A DNA stretch of 64,000 nucleotides, from positions 62,001 through 126,000 of the forward strand of contig BDEJ01000016.1 of the NCBI GenBank assembly GCA_001653155.1, written 5' to 3'. The stretch comes from Porphyromonadaceae bacterium H1. GTDB taxonomy: Bacteria; Bacteroidota; Bacteroidia; Bacteroidales; Paludibacteraceae. This document shows positions 18,444 through 26,932 of this stretch, in pieces. Each line of letters begins with the position of its first letter. The first letter of the stretch is position 1. Both the position numbers and the translations under genes were made by a program. Below the pieces are notes generated by a model. That model did not search any database and was not told the DNA's origin. It saw only the letters and a program-made list of their open reading frames with translations.

Positions 18444-19397
18444 TTACAGCATGCGCGCTCGTAAGAAAGGATAATCGGCAAGAATTTCCATCCTCCGCCT
18501 CTCGACGTTTTTCTGAAAAGCGAGGTATGCACTCGAATCCGGATGCATCGGGATGTGTACCAAGTCAGCCGAATATTTCTCGAGGCGCTTTTGAAGCACC
18601 CGGGTTTCCGACGAAAAATACGTCTCCGAAAAACGCTTCCAAATATAATCCACAGCTACATCCGAGATGTGCAACATATCCGAGGCATAAAATCGGTAAT
18701 CACGAAGTTCATCCATAACAATCTCATAAGCAGGAAAGTAATGCAAATTCCGAAAATTACTTAACAAATCCTCAATAGCTAAAGAAAGTACGCTTTTACT
18801 GACATTATTTCCGCGCGCTCCATCTTTCAGGTGACGAATCGGGCTGATCGTGAAAACAAGATGCAGGTTGGGAAAATTCTGCTGTAAACTTTCAATTACT
18901 TGACCGTAAGCAGCTGTTATCTCTTCGACACGCAAGCGTCGACGCCGAAAAAAACTACCGGGCAGTTTGTGGCAGTTCGAAACAATTGTTCCCGTATCGG
19001 CCAACTCGAAAACCCAGGCCGTACCAAAAGTTATGAACAAAAAATCAGCTTGACGCAAAAAGGCGGCGGCCTCCGCCAAACTCGAATTGATTTTTTTCAA
19101 AGCAACATCCGCCTCCGGAGCTGAAAACGAGGAATCATGCGAAAAACTATGCCAAAGTGACGCATGATGAAACAGTTGATCGTGCTGCAAACAAGCTCCA
19201 TCAAGCAGTAAATTTATCCCATTCAATATTGAAAACGGATTGTACAAAACCCCAAAAGGATTTACACCCACATCAAAAAACGCTCGCTGCATTTTTCGAC
19301 CGATATTTTCGGAAAAACAGGAACCAAGTATCAAAACCTTCGTCTGATGATCGATAAAAGCGGGAGAAAGAGGAATCTCAACGGGCGTCGTAAACAT
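18444..19397 (-). CDS. GSCFA domain protein
   Basis: Protein of the GSCFA family, named after its first motif and related to SGNH/GDSL-type hydrolases. I place the start at the ATG at 19397 (MFTTPVEIPLSPAF), 42 codons inside the longest open frame, because family members begin just before this segment; it gives 317 residues. The signature VLILGSCFSENIG is at about residues 20-32, followed by GVNPFGVLYNPFSI, ITFGTAWVFE and FTISPIRHLKDGARGNN. The later block includes DYRFYASDMLHISDVAVDYIW, with an Asp/His pair suited to a catalytic triad. The substrate is not known; acyl-ester hydrolysis is the usual guess. Confidence 0.82.
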   Translation of the reverse strand: MFTTPVEIPLSPAFIDHQTKVLILGSCFSENIGRKMQRAFFDVGVNPFGVLYNPFSILNGINLLLDGACLQHDQLFHHASLWHSFSHDSSFSAPEADVALKKINSSLAEAAAFLRQADFLFITFGTAWVFELADTGTIVSNCHKLPGSFFRRRRLRVEEITAAYGQVIESLQQNFPNLHLVFTISPIRHLKDGARGNNVSKSVLSLAIEDLLSNFRNLHYFPAYEIVMDELRDYRFYASDMLHISDVAVDYIWKRFSETYFSSETRVLQKRLEKYSADLVHIPMHPDSSAYLAFQKNVERRRMEILADYPFLRARML

Positions 19398-19723
19398 AGG
19401 CAGCGGATTAATAAACTGCAAAGATAAAAGATTGACAATAAAAAGCGAAGCAGCTGGGTCAAACAACGCCCTCCAACTGCCGGACACATACAGACATCTT
19501 TGCTTGCATACAATCCTCTTCATGTCATTTTCTCAGGATCACCATTAACATTTTTAACACTCAAAGAAAAAAGCCGTTAAGCCCAGTTAAGCTCTAAAAC
19601 GGATTTGTTAAATATCGACAAATAAGCTCAGAGACTTACATTATGGGTACATCTTTTGAGTAATTTCGTCGCTGCAAAAGCAGAACAAATCCAACAAGTG
19701 TTAATATAAAAAATAACAGTCTT
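19398..19723. other. Intergenic region between the GSCFA gene and htrA
   Basis: Divergent spacer of 326 bp. The part nearest the GSCFA gene is an open in-frame extension without family features. I found no full-consensus promoter for either gene and no RNA gene. Confidence 0.5.
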
Positions 19724-21217
19724 ATGAATTTAAAAAGATGGAAAACCGCAGGATTGATTATCTTAATTGCGGCTATTAGTGTATGTACGACTATTGTTAC
19801 CAACAATTGGCTAGATGGAAGAAAAATAATCGGAGAAAACAACGAATCCAACGAACGGGTTCCGGCCGCCTATGCCAACTTCACGAAAGTATCGAATGCA
19901 TTGGAAACAGATTTTACGCTCGCGGCCGAGCTCTCGGTCAACGCTGTCGTACACGTAAAGGTAAAGACACCCGTTGCATCCAACCCCATGACTTTCTCGG
20001 ATCCCTTCTTTGAATATTTCTTCGGACGCCCCAGACAAGAAGAACCTCGGGAGACTCCCATGCAGGAAGGATCCGGTTCGGGCGTCATTATCACGAACGA
20101 CGGATACATAGTTACCAACAACCACGTCATCGATCGCTCTTCCGAGATAGAAGTGACTTTGAACGACAAACACAGTTTTAAGGCCACCTTGGTAGGAGCA
20201 GATCCGAGCACCGATATCGCTCTGCTAAAAATTGATGCTGACAACCTTCCCATCATTCCTTTCGGCGATTCGGATGCACTCAAAGTAGGAGAATGGGTAT
20301 TGGCAGTAGGCAATCCTTTCAACTTAACCTCCACGGTAACAGCAGGTATAGTGAGCGCCAAAGCACGAAATATCGACATATTAAGTTCCGAAATGAAAAT
20401 CGAATCTTTCATACAAACCGATGCGGCCGTAAACCGGGGTAATAGCGGAGGGGCATTGGTCAATACGCGCGGCGAACTCATCGGAATAAACACAGCTATA
20501 GCCTCACAAACAGGTTCTTACGCCGGATATGCTTTTGCCATCCCCTCGAGCATTGTGAGCAAAGTTGTCGCCGACCTCCGTAAATTCGGCGTGGTACAAC
20601 GGGCTGTTTTAGGCGTTGAAATAAGGGATATATCCAACGAACTGATGAAAGAAAAAAACCTGAAGACCTTAAACGGAGCTTACGTAAACCGTGTAGTGGA
20701 GAAAAGCGCTGCAGCAGCAGCAGGTATCAAAGAAGGCGACATCATCAACAACATAAACGGAGCATCCATAAAATCCGTTTCCGAACTTCAAGAACAAGTC
20801 GGCCGTCACCGCCCGGGAGATAAAATAGACATCACGGTACTGAGAGACGGAAAGCCGATGAAATTCAGCACGCAGTTAAAGAACATAGACGGCAACACAA
20901 ATGCCGTATCGGCTCCTAAAGGCATCGAAATACTCGGAGCTAAGTTCAAAAACATCGATGAAAAAACGAAAGAACGCTTCGGGCTGAACTACGGCCTGCA
21001 AATAGAGTCGCTGAAAAAGGGGAAACTGCAGGAAGCCGGTATCCGCGAAGGATATATAATTCTGAAAGTCAACAACCAATCCGTACGTTCACAAGGCGAC
21101 ATACAAATGATTCTCGATCACATATACAACGGCAGAGACCGGGATAAAGTCTTATACATTGCCGGCCTGTATCCCGATGGCCGTAAATATTACTACGCTG
21201 TGGATTTAGCCGACTAA
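19724..21217 (+). CDS. Periplasmic Do/HtrA-family serine protease
   Basis: Envelope quality-control protease and chaperone of the DegP/HtrA type (497 residues). An N-terminal hydrophobic segment (TAGLIILIAAISVCTTIVTN) acts as signal or anchor. The trypsin-like domain carries the triad His134 (TNNHVID), Asp164 (DPSTDIALLKID) and Ser241 (NRGNSGGALVN). Two PDZ domains follow: PDZ1 with GAYVNRVVEKSAAAAAGIKE at about 315-335 and PDZ2 with LNYGLQIESLKKGKLQEAGI at about 425-445. The glycine-serine rich stretch MQEGSGSGVIITNDGYIVTN precedes the His. Regulation by an envelope-stress system is usual but not visible here. It ends in a long hairpin terminator. Confidence 0.94.
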   Translation: MNLKRWKTAGLIILIAAISVCTTIVTNNWLDGRKIIGENNESNERVPAAYANFTKVSNALETDFTLAAELSVNAVVHVKVKTPVASNPMTFSDPFFEYFFGRPRQEEPRETPMQEGSGSGVIITNDGYIVTNNHVIDRSSEIEVTLNDKHSFKATLVGADPSTDIALLKIDADNLPIIPFGDSDALKVGEWVLAVGNPFNLTSTVTAGIVSAKARNIDILSSEMKIESFIQTDAAVNRGNSGGALVNTRGELIGINTAIASQTGSYAGYAFAIPSSIVSKVVADLRKFGVVQRAVLGVEIRDISNELMKEKNLKTLNGAYVNRVVEKSAAAAAGIKEGDIINNINGASIKSVSELQEQVGRHRPGDKIDITVLRDGKPMKFSTQLKNIDGNTNAVSAPKGIEILGAKFKNIDEKTKERFGLNYGLQIESLKKGKLQEAGIREGYIILKVNNQSVRSQGDIQMILDHIYNGRDRDKVLYIAGLYPDGRKYYYAVDLAD

Positions 21218-21236
21218 GCGTAGTAGATACACACTG

Positions 21237-21320
21237 AAAACTTGCACCGAAAACAAACTCAGGAAACAGAAAAGCGAATGGCAACACCCGCTTTCTGAGG
21301 AAATATTCGGTGCAAGTTTT
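21237..21320 (+). terminator. Terminator of the htrA gene
   Basis: Outer stem AAAACTTGCACCGA (21237-21250) with its complement at 21307-21320, running into TTTTATTTTTT, and an inner CTCAG/CTGAG stem. A long, strong, two-level hairpin. Confidence 0.78.
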
Positions 21321-21498
21321 TATTTTTTAGCTATCGGGTAAAACAATTTCAGCCGAGCGACGTTTTACTTAATATTTTCGCATGACACTGAGATTTCCTC
21401 TCAAAAGGATAGTGTCCACAAAACGGGGACAGATACACAGGTGATACTCAATACGATACAAGTTTTTTAAAATATAATTTCCGTAAGCGGTTTTTCTT

Positions 21499-21529
21499 TT
21501 TGTCATTCGCAAAAAAAAGACTACTTTTG
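21499..21529 (+). promoter_or_regulatory. Promoter of the primary sigma factor gene
   Basis: -33 TTTG (21499-21502), 19-bp spacer, -7 TACTTTTG (21522-21529), 22 bp before the ATG at 21552. It matches the consensus read by this sigma factor itself, so autoregulation is likely. Confidence 0.8.
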
Positions 21530-21551
21530 CAAGCTATTTTCACTCAAGAAG

Positions 21552-22412
21552 ATGAGACAACTAAAAATAACAAAATCTATCACAAATCGCGAAAGCGCCT
21601 CGCTCGACAAATATTTGCAAGAAATTGGTCGTGAGGATCTTATAACCGTAGAAGAGGAAGTCGAACTGGCTCAACGCATCAAAAACGGCGACCGTGTCGC
21701 TTTGGAGAAGCTAACCCGTGCCAACTTACGTTTCGTGGTCTCGGTCGCCAAGCAATATCAAAATCAGGGGTTAAGCCTGCCCGACTTAATAAACGAAGGG
21801 AACTTGGGATTGATAAAAGCAGCCGAAAAGTTCGACGAAACACGCGGTTTCAAATTTATCTCCTACGCCGTTTGGTGGATACGTCAATCCATATTGCAAG
21901 CTTTGGCCGAACAGTCGCGTATTGTACGCCTTCCGCTCAACCAAGTAGGCTCGCTGAACAAGATTAATAAAGCATTTTCGAAGTTCGAGCAGGAAAACGA
22001 ACGTCGCCCCTCGATCGAGGAATTGTCCGAAGAGTTGGACATCCCGGTTGAAAAAATTACCGACACGATGAAGGTTTCGGGACGTCACATTTCCGTAGAT
22101 GCTCCCTTTGTGGAAGGTGAAGACAACAGCCTCTTGGACGTAATGGTTAACGACGACTCACCCAAAGCTGACCGGGTATTGATTTACGAATCGCTGTCCA
22201 CCGAAATAGACAGAGCTTTATCCACACTTACCGAACGGGAACACGATATCATCAAGAAGTTTTTCGGCATCGGGATGCCGGAGATGAGCCTCGAAGAAAT
22301 CGGTGACGAATTCGGATTGACCCGGGAACGCGTACGACAGATTAAGGAAAAAGCAATTCGTCGATTACGGAGTACATCAAAAAGCAAACTCTTGAAGAGC
22401 TATCTTGGTTAA
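21552..22412 (+). CDS. rpoD: Primary RNA polymerase sigma factor (sigma-ABfr type)
   Basis: Housekeeping sigma-70 factor of Bacteroidota, 286 residues, lacking region 1.1 as these primary factors do. Region 1.2 begins at [20 protein letters not shown]; region 2 shows [39 protein letters not shown] and the 2.4 segment [20 protein letters not shown]. Region 3 has [15 protein letters not shown] and region 4 contains the helix-turn-helix [20 protein letters not shown]. This factor recognises TTTG/TAnnTTTG promoters, and several of those are visible in this window. Downstream is a hairpin terminator at 22458. Confidence 0.97.
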   Translation: MRQLKITKSITNRESASLDKYLQEIGREDLITVEEEVELAQRIKNGDRVALEKLTRANLRFVVSVAKQYQNQGLSLPDLINEGNLGLIKAAEKFDETRGFKFISYAVWWIRQSILQALAEQSRIVRLPLNQVGSLNKINKAFSKFEQENERRPSIEELSEELDIPVEKITDTMKVSGRHISVDAPFVEGEDNSLLDVMVNDDSPKADRVLIYESLSTEIDRALSTLTEREHDIIKKFFGIGMPEMSLEEIGDEFGLTRERVRQIKEKAIRRLRSTSKSKLLKSYLG

Positions 22413-22457
22413 CAGCCATGCAAGAAAGAAAAGAAAATATCCATAGAGACCTTACAG

Positions 22458-22490
22458 AGCGGGGAAAATTGCATTTTCTCCGCTTTTTTA
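22458..22490 (+). terminator. Terminator of the sigma factor gene
   Basis: Inverted repeat AGCGGGGAAAAT (22458-22469) with ATTTTCTCCGCT (22473-22484), one mismatch, followed by TTTTTTA. It ends 28 bp before the next gene starts. Confidence 0.75.
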
Positions 22491-22517
22491 TTAACAATCG
22501 CAAAAGGCTGCCCTAGA

Positions 22518-23411
22518 ATGACAGCAACACAAACGGCCAAGCGAGCCTCGGTATTCAGCATTGTCAGCAACGTGTTTTTAGCAGCGATCAAATGGACTGC
22601 CGGCTATTTCGGGAATTCCTATGCTCTGATTGCCGATGCGATAGAATCCACAACCGATATTTTTTCCTCCCTCGCCGTTTGGGCCGGCATCAAGATAGCA
22701 AGTAAACCCGCCGACCACAACCATCCTTACGGACACGGTCGCGTAGAACCGCTCATCACTTTTATCGTGGTAGGTTTTCTTATTATCTCTGCAACACTTA
22801 TTGCCGTCGAGAGCATCAACAACATCCGCAGCCCTCAGGCAGCGCCGGAAGCCTTTACCCTGATCGTCCTGCTCGGTATCATTTTGTGGAAAGAGGCTTC
22901 CTACCGTATTGTAGTGCAAAAAGCAAAGAAGACACAAAGCACTTCGCTGAAGGCCGATGCATGGCACCACCGAAGCGACTCGATCACCTCCATAGCCGCT
23001 GCCATAGGCATACTGATAGCCCTCGTCATGGGCGAAGGTTACGAAACTGCCGACGATTGGGCTGCACTTTTTGCCGCTCTGGTCATATTTTACAACAGCT
23101 ACAAGATATTTAAGCCGGCTCTGAGTGAAATTATGGACGAAAACATATACGAAGACATCATCCAAAAAATAAACACGAAAGCCTTGGAAACGGCAGGCAT
23201 CCTGAGTAGCGAGAAATGTATGGTACGCAAAACGGGCATGACCTATTATGTGGACATACACATATCGGTGGACTCATCCATATCGGTAAAAGAAGGACAC
23301 GAGATCGCTCACAGTCTAAAAAATGTCATCAGAGCCGAAATACCCGAAGTGGCCGATGTGCTGATACACGTAGAACCGGAAAAAACGAACGGAATCAACA
23401 ATAAGGATTAA
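22518..23411 (+). CDS. Cation diffusion facilitator (CDF) metal exporter
   Basis: Proton-coupled inner-membrane exporter of divalent metals such as zinc, iron or manganese. The 297 residues show six predicted helices followed by a cytoplasmic domain. The metal site helix reads ALIADAIESTTDIFSSLAVW, with further family residues in DHNHPYGHGRVEPL and a second site in DAWHHRSDSITSIAAAIG. The C-terminal cytoplasmic domain (about 210-297: MVRKTGMTYYVDIHISVDSS, HSLKNVIRAEIPEVADVLIH) has the CDF dimerisation fold. The metal specificity cannot be read safely. It is 19 bp upstream of the PurF-like gene and may be co-transcribed. Confidence 0.92.
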   Translation: MTATQTAKRASVFSIVSNVFLAAIKWTAGYFGNSYALIADAIESTTDIFSSLAVWAGIKIASKPADHNHPYGHGRVEPLITFIVVGFLIISATLIAVESINNIRSPQAAPEAFTLIVLLGIILWKEASYRIVVQKAKKTQSTSLKADAWHHRSDSITSIAAAIGILIALVMGEGYETADDWAALFAALVIFYNSYKIFKPALSEIMDENIYEDIIQKINTKALETAGILSSEKCMVRKTGMTYYVDIHISVDSSISVKEGHEIAHSLKNVIRAEIPEVADVLIHVEPEKTNGINNKD

Positions 23412-23430
23412 AATTTATACGTCAAAAAAC

Positions 23431-25239
23431 ATGTGCGGAATAGCAATGGTAAGGCTTTTAAAGCCTTTGGATTATTATCAGAAAAAATACGGAACCTGGC
23501 AATACGGCCTGCAAAAAATGTATCTGTTGATGGAGAAACAACATAATCGCGGGCAAGAAGGAGCCGGACTGGCATGCTTAAAGTTCGATATGCCTCCGGG
23601 CGAAGAATACATCTCGCGGGAACGCTTCGACGGGAAAAATGCGATTCAAGATATTTTTGCACGTATCAACGAAGATATGCAGCATAAACCCAACGAATTC
23701 TTCGAAAATCCCGAAATTGCAAAACACGAACATCCTTTTGCCGGGGAGACCTACCTCGGGCATCTCAGATACAGCACCACGGGTATGAGCGGACTCTCCA
23801 CCATTCACCCCTTTCTGAGGCGGCACAACTGGAAATCAAGGACTTTAGTGCTGGCAGGGAATTTCAATCTCACAAATGTAGATGAGATTTTTGAACTGCT
23901 AACCTCACAAGGGCAACACCCCCGTAAAAAAGCAGATACATTTCTCATGCTCGAGTCCCTCGGCAATCAGCTCGACAAGGAGGTGCAGCGCGAATACAAG
24001 CTCTGTAAACAATACTATACGGACGACATCACCATATCGCGGAAGATAGAAGAAAATCTGGACATTGCCTCTTTCGTGCGCGAATCGGAAAAAAACTGGG
24101 ACGGCGGATACGTCATCTGCGGACTGCTCGGACACGGAGACTCCTTCGTATTTCGCGATCCCAAAGGGATACGAAGTGCGTTTTATTATGCTGATGATGA
24201 GATCGTTGTAGTAGCATCGGAACGCCCTGTTATCCAGACGGTAATGAATGTAACGGAAGAGGATATTCACGAGTTAAATGCCGGAGAAGCTTTGATCATC
24301 AAAAAAAACGGAACGATGCACTTCGAAAAGATACGGGAAGCAGAAAAAGAACTGAAACCCTGCTCCTTCGAACGCATCTACTTCTCACGAGGAAGCGACC
24401 GCGACATCTACAAGGAACGCAAACAGTTGGGATTTTCCTTGGCTCAGCCCATCCTCAATGTAGTAGAGAACGACATTGAAAATACGGTATTCTCCTTCAT
24501 CCCCAACACCGCCGAAGTGGCTTTTTACGGTATGGTGGACGGTATAAAAGAACTTACCGGCAAAACTCCGCATACCGAGAAAGTCTTGATAAAGGACATA
24601 AAACTCCGTACCTTCATCTCGCAAAACAAAGAACGAAACGACTTGGCAGCACACGTTTACGATGTGACCTACGGATCCATCCGGCGAGGAAAAGTAAACA
24701 ATCTGGTAGCCATAGACGACTCCATCGTACGCGGAACGACTCTCAAACAAAGCATACTGAACATACTGAACCGACTTGAACCCAGAAAAATAGTCATCGT
24801 ATCCTCTTCGCCACAGGTACGTTATCCCGACTACTACGGAATCGACATGTCGAGGATGAGTGAATTTTGTGCATTCAGAGCAGCCATACAACTTCTGAAA
24901 GATCGTGGAAATCAAAAAATCATAGACTCCGTATATCAAAAGTCGAAAGCTCAGGAAAATGCCCCTTCAAAAGAGATAAAGAACTACGTAAAGGAAATCT
25001 ACGCTTCTTTCACAACCGAAGAAATCTCGCAACAAATTGCGAAGATGCTCACTCCTCCTGAAGTCACATGCCCTGTAGAGCTGGTATATCAAAGTATCGA
25101 AGGACTGCACAAGGCCTGTCCCTTGCACCGGGGCGACTGGTATTTCTCGGGCGATTACCCCACGCCGGGAGGAAGCAAGCTGGTCAACAAAGCTTTCATC
25201 AATTACTACGAAGGTAAAGAAGTACAAGTTCTCATATAA
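23431..25239 (+). CDS. Amidophosphoribosyltransferase-like class II glutamine amidotransferase
   Basis: PurF-type enzyme, expected to transfer the amide nitrogen of glutamine to PRPP. The Ntn-hydrolase domain starts directly with the catalytic Cys2 (MCGIAMVRL), with the loop QHNRGQEGAGLA and GHLRYSTTG. The PRPP-binding motif is LVAIDDSIVRGTT at about residue 425, with SSPQVRYPDYYGIDM after it. At 602 residues it is well above the usual 470-510 of PurF, owing to an expanded region between the Gln-binding domain and PRPP site and an extended C-terminus (HKACPLHRGDWYFSGDYPTP). Bacteroidota commonly carry such a long paralogue next to a normal PurF, so the exact role is uncertain. Confidence 0.85.
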   Translation: MCGIAMVRLLKPLDYYQKKYGTWQYGLQKMYLLMEKQHNRGQEGAGLACLKFDMPPGEEYISRERFDGKNAIQDIFARINEDMQHKPNEFFENPEIAKHEHPFAGETYLGHLRYSTTGMSGLSTIHPFLRRHNWKSRTLVLAGNFNLTNVDEIFELLTSQGQHPRKKADTFLMLESLGNQLDKEVQREYKLCKQYYTDDITISRKIEENLDIASFVRESEKNWDGGYVICGLLGHGDSFVFRDPKGIRSAFYYADDEIVVVASERPVIQTVMNVTEEDIHELNAGEALIIKKNGTMHFEKIREAEKELKPCSFERIYFSRGSDRDIYKERKQLGFSLAQPILNVVENDIENTVFSFIPNTAEVAFYGMVDGIKELTGKTPHTEKVLIKDIKLRTFISQNKERNDLAAHVYDVTYGSIRRGKVNNLVAIDDSIVRGTTLKQSILNILNRLEPRKIVIVSSSPQVRYPDYYGIDMSRMSEFCAFRAAIQLLKDRGNQKIIDSVYQKSKAQENAPSKEIKNYVKEIYASFTTEEISQQIAKMLTPPEVTCPVELVYQSIEGLHKACPLHRGDWYFSGDYPTPGGSKLVNKAFINYYEGKEVQVLI

Positions 25240-25338
25240 GCTCAAACATAATCTGGAGCAATGCATCCATCCGGTCGAAACGGAACATATGATCTCTTTC
25301 AGCCGGTTTTAGAGTTGTTGCTTATATCTGCAAATTCG

Positions 25339-25346
25339 TATCTTTG
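25339..25346 (+). promoter_or_regulatory. Probable -7 element of the protease-SusCD operon
   Basis: TATCTTTG matches the TAnnTTTG consensus 29 bp before the first gene of the operon. The -33 position carries TTG rather than a full TTTG. Confidence 0.5.
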
Positions 25347-25375
25347 CGCCTGAAATTTTCGCCACAGCTTACAAC

Positions 25376-26932
25376 ATGATTGATCAATCCTATTTGAGAA
25401 ACCCGGGTCTGTTTTTTGTGTTTTTTCTCTGTTTCGTATTTCCGGGACAGGCACAAAGCCTTACCGACTGGCACAAAAGCTACTGTGATACCCTGCAAGG
25501 CCTCCGATCCAAAGAAGCTTTAGCGTTCTTGAACAGCAAGCATCTAAAACCGAAACGGCAAATCATCCTGGCTATTATCGATTCGGGAATCGACACGACG
25601 GTGGTTGACCTGCAAGCCGCGTTGTGGAAAAACCCCAAGGAAAAACTTGACGGAAAGGACAACGACCGGAACGGTTATGTGGACGACCTGAATGGCTGGA
25701 ACTTCCTCGGGACAAAGGACGGAAGCTTCAACATGATCAGCGCCGGGACACAGGAATATCGAGAATTCAAGCGACTTTTCCCAAAATACAAATACTGCGA
25801 TTCGACAATGATTCCGGAGGACACTACCGAATACGCTTATTACAAAAAGATGAGAAAGAAAGCAGGGATACAGAATTACCTGAGTTTTTTCGAGTACGTC
25901 AGCCTGAAAAATGAGGCATATCGCAGTCTGGACTCCCTGCTGAGACTACAGCCCCAACTTGCAAAAGACACGCTGACACTGGAAGGCTTAAGACAGCTTC
26001 CCAAGACAGATGACGAGCTGTGGAATAAAGCCTACCAAAGCATTCTGGTCGACATCTACCGAGCCAACAGACATACGCGTTGGGATGAGCTTATGGAAGG
26101 GCATCAAGAGCAATTCGACTTGATGAGGAAGCGAATCGAGGGTATTGAGAAAGATCGTGACAAGCGCTTGTTAATGGGCGATGACATGAAGGACATCGAC
26201 GACCGGTTTTACGGGAATCGGATATTACAAACCGAAGATTGTGAGCACGGTACGATAGTTGCAGGAATCATCGCAGGTCAAGGGAAAAGTGCCGGCTCTC
26301 CGCAAGGTATATACCCTGAAGCCCGCTTGATGATTATTCGTGCGGTACCCAACGGCGATGAATACGATAAGGACGTAGCAACAGCCATACGCTATGCGGT
26401 GGACAATGGAGCCAAAATTATCAACCTGAGTTTGGGCAAGTACAACTCACCACAAGCGGATATGGTAAGTCAGGCGATTGCTTATGCTGCGCGTAAGGAT
26501 GTGCTTCTGCTTCAGTCCGCCGGCAACAACGCCCGAAACATAGATTCGCTCTCCTACTTTCCCGCTTCAAAAGACAAAAAGGGAAAGGTTTTCCCGAACT
26601 ACATGCGAGTAGGTGCTTCGGATAAACAAGGAAAGCCTTGCTCCTTCTCGAACTACGGCAAAGAAGAAGTCGATGTTTTTGCTCCCGGAGTGGAAGTGAC
26701 TTCGGTCACCGTAGGCGGGCGTTACACTCAATCGCAGGGAACCAGTATTGCCAGCCCGGCAGCAGCAGCAACAGCCGCCATAATAAGGTCGTATTTCCCA
26801 AGACTAAAAGCGGCGCAAGTCAAAAACATTTTAATAGAAACCGCCCGCCCCTTGCCGTCGAATAAGTATTGCAGAGGAGGCGTAATCGATGCATTACGTG
26901 CGGTCGAATCAGCGATGGAAATTGCAAAATGA
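25376..26932 (+). CDS. Secreted subtilisin-like serine protease (S8), first gene of peptide locus
   Basis: Exported S8-family protease of 518 residues with a signal peptide (FFVFFLCFVFPGQAQ). The catalytic triad is visible: Asp69 in IIDSGID, His291 in EHGTIVAGIIAG and Ser457 in GTSIASPAAAA; the oxyanion Asn is in QSAGNNARN. The Asp and His blocks are separated by about 220 residues instead of the usual 30-40, because of a large mostly helical, charged insertion (about residues 110-280). There is no recognisable T9SS sorting domain or lipobox, so its final location may be periplasmic. Its stop overlaps the start of the next protease gene (ATGA), showing translational coupling. Confidence 0.9.
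   Translation: MIDQSYLRNPGLFFVFFLCFVFPGQAQSLTDWHKSYCDTLQGLRSKEALAFLNSKHLKPKRQIILAIIDSGIDTTVVDLQAALWKNPKEKLDGKDNDRNGYVDDLNGWNFLGTKDGSFNMISAGTQEYREFKRLFPKYKYCDSTMIPEDTTEYAYYKKMRKKAGIQNYLSFFEYVSLKNEAYRSLDSLLRLQPQLAKDTLTLEGLRQLPKTDDELWNKAYQSILVDIYRANRHTRWDELMEGHQEQFDLMRKRIEGIEKDRDKRLLMGDDMKDIDDRFYGNRILQTEDCEHGTIVAGIIAGQGKSAGSPQGIYPEARLMIIRAVPNGDEYDKDVATAIRYAVDNGAKIINLSLGKYNSPQADMVSQAIAYAARKDVLLLQSAGNNARNIDSLSYFPASKDKKGKVFPNYMRVGASDKQGKPCSFSNYGKEEVDVFAPGVEVTSVTVGGRYTQSQGTSIASPAAAATAAIIRSYFPRLKAAQVKNILIETARPLPSNKYCRGGVIDALRAVESAMEIAK

Larger units (their letters stand above)
21218..21551. other. Intergenic region between htrA and the sigma factor gene
   Basis: Holds the htrA terminator (21237-21320), a smaller hairpin with GACACT (21384-21389) and AGTGTC (21411-21416), and the sigma promoter (21499-21529). 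The small hairpin lies upstream of the sigma promoter and so is outside its transcript. I see no tRNA or other RNA gene. Confidence 0.6.
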
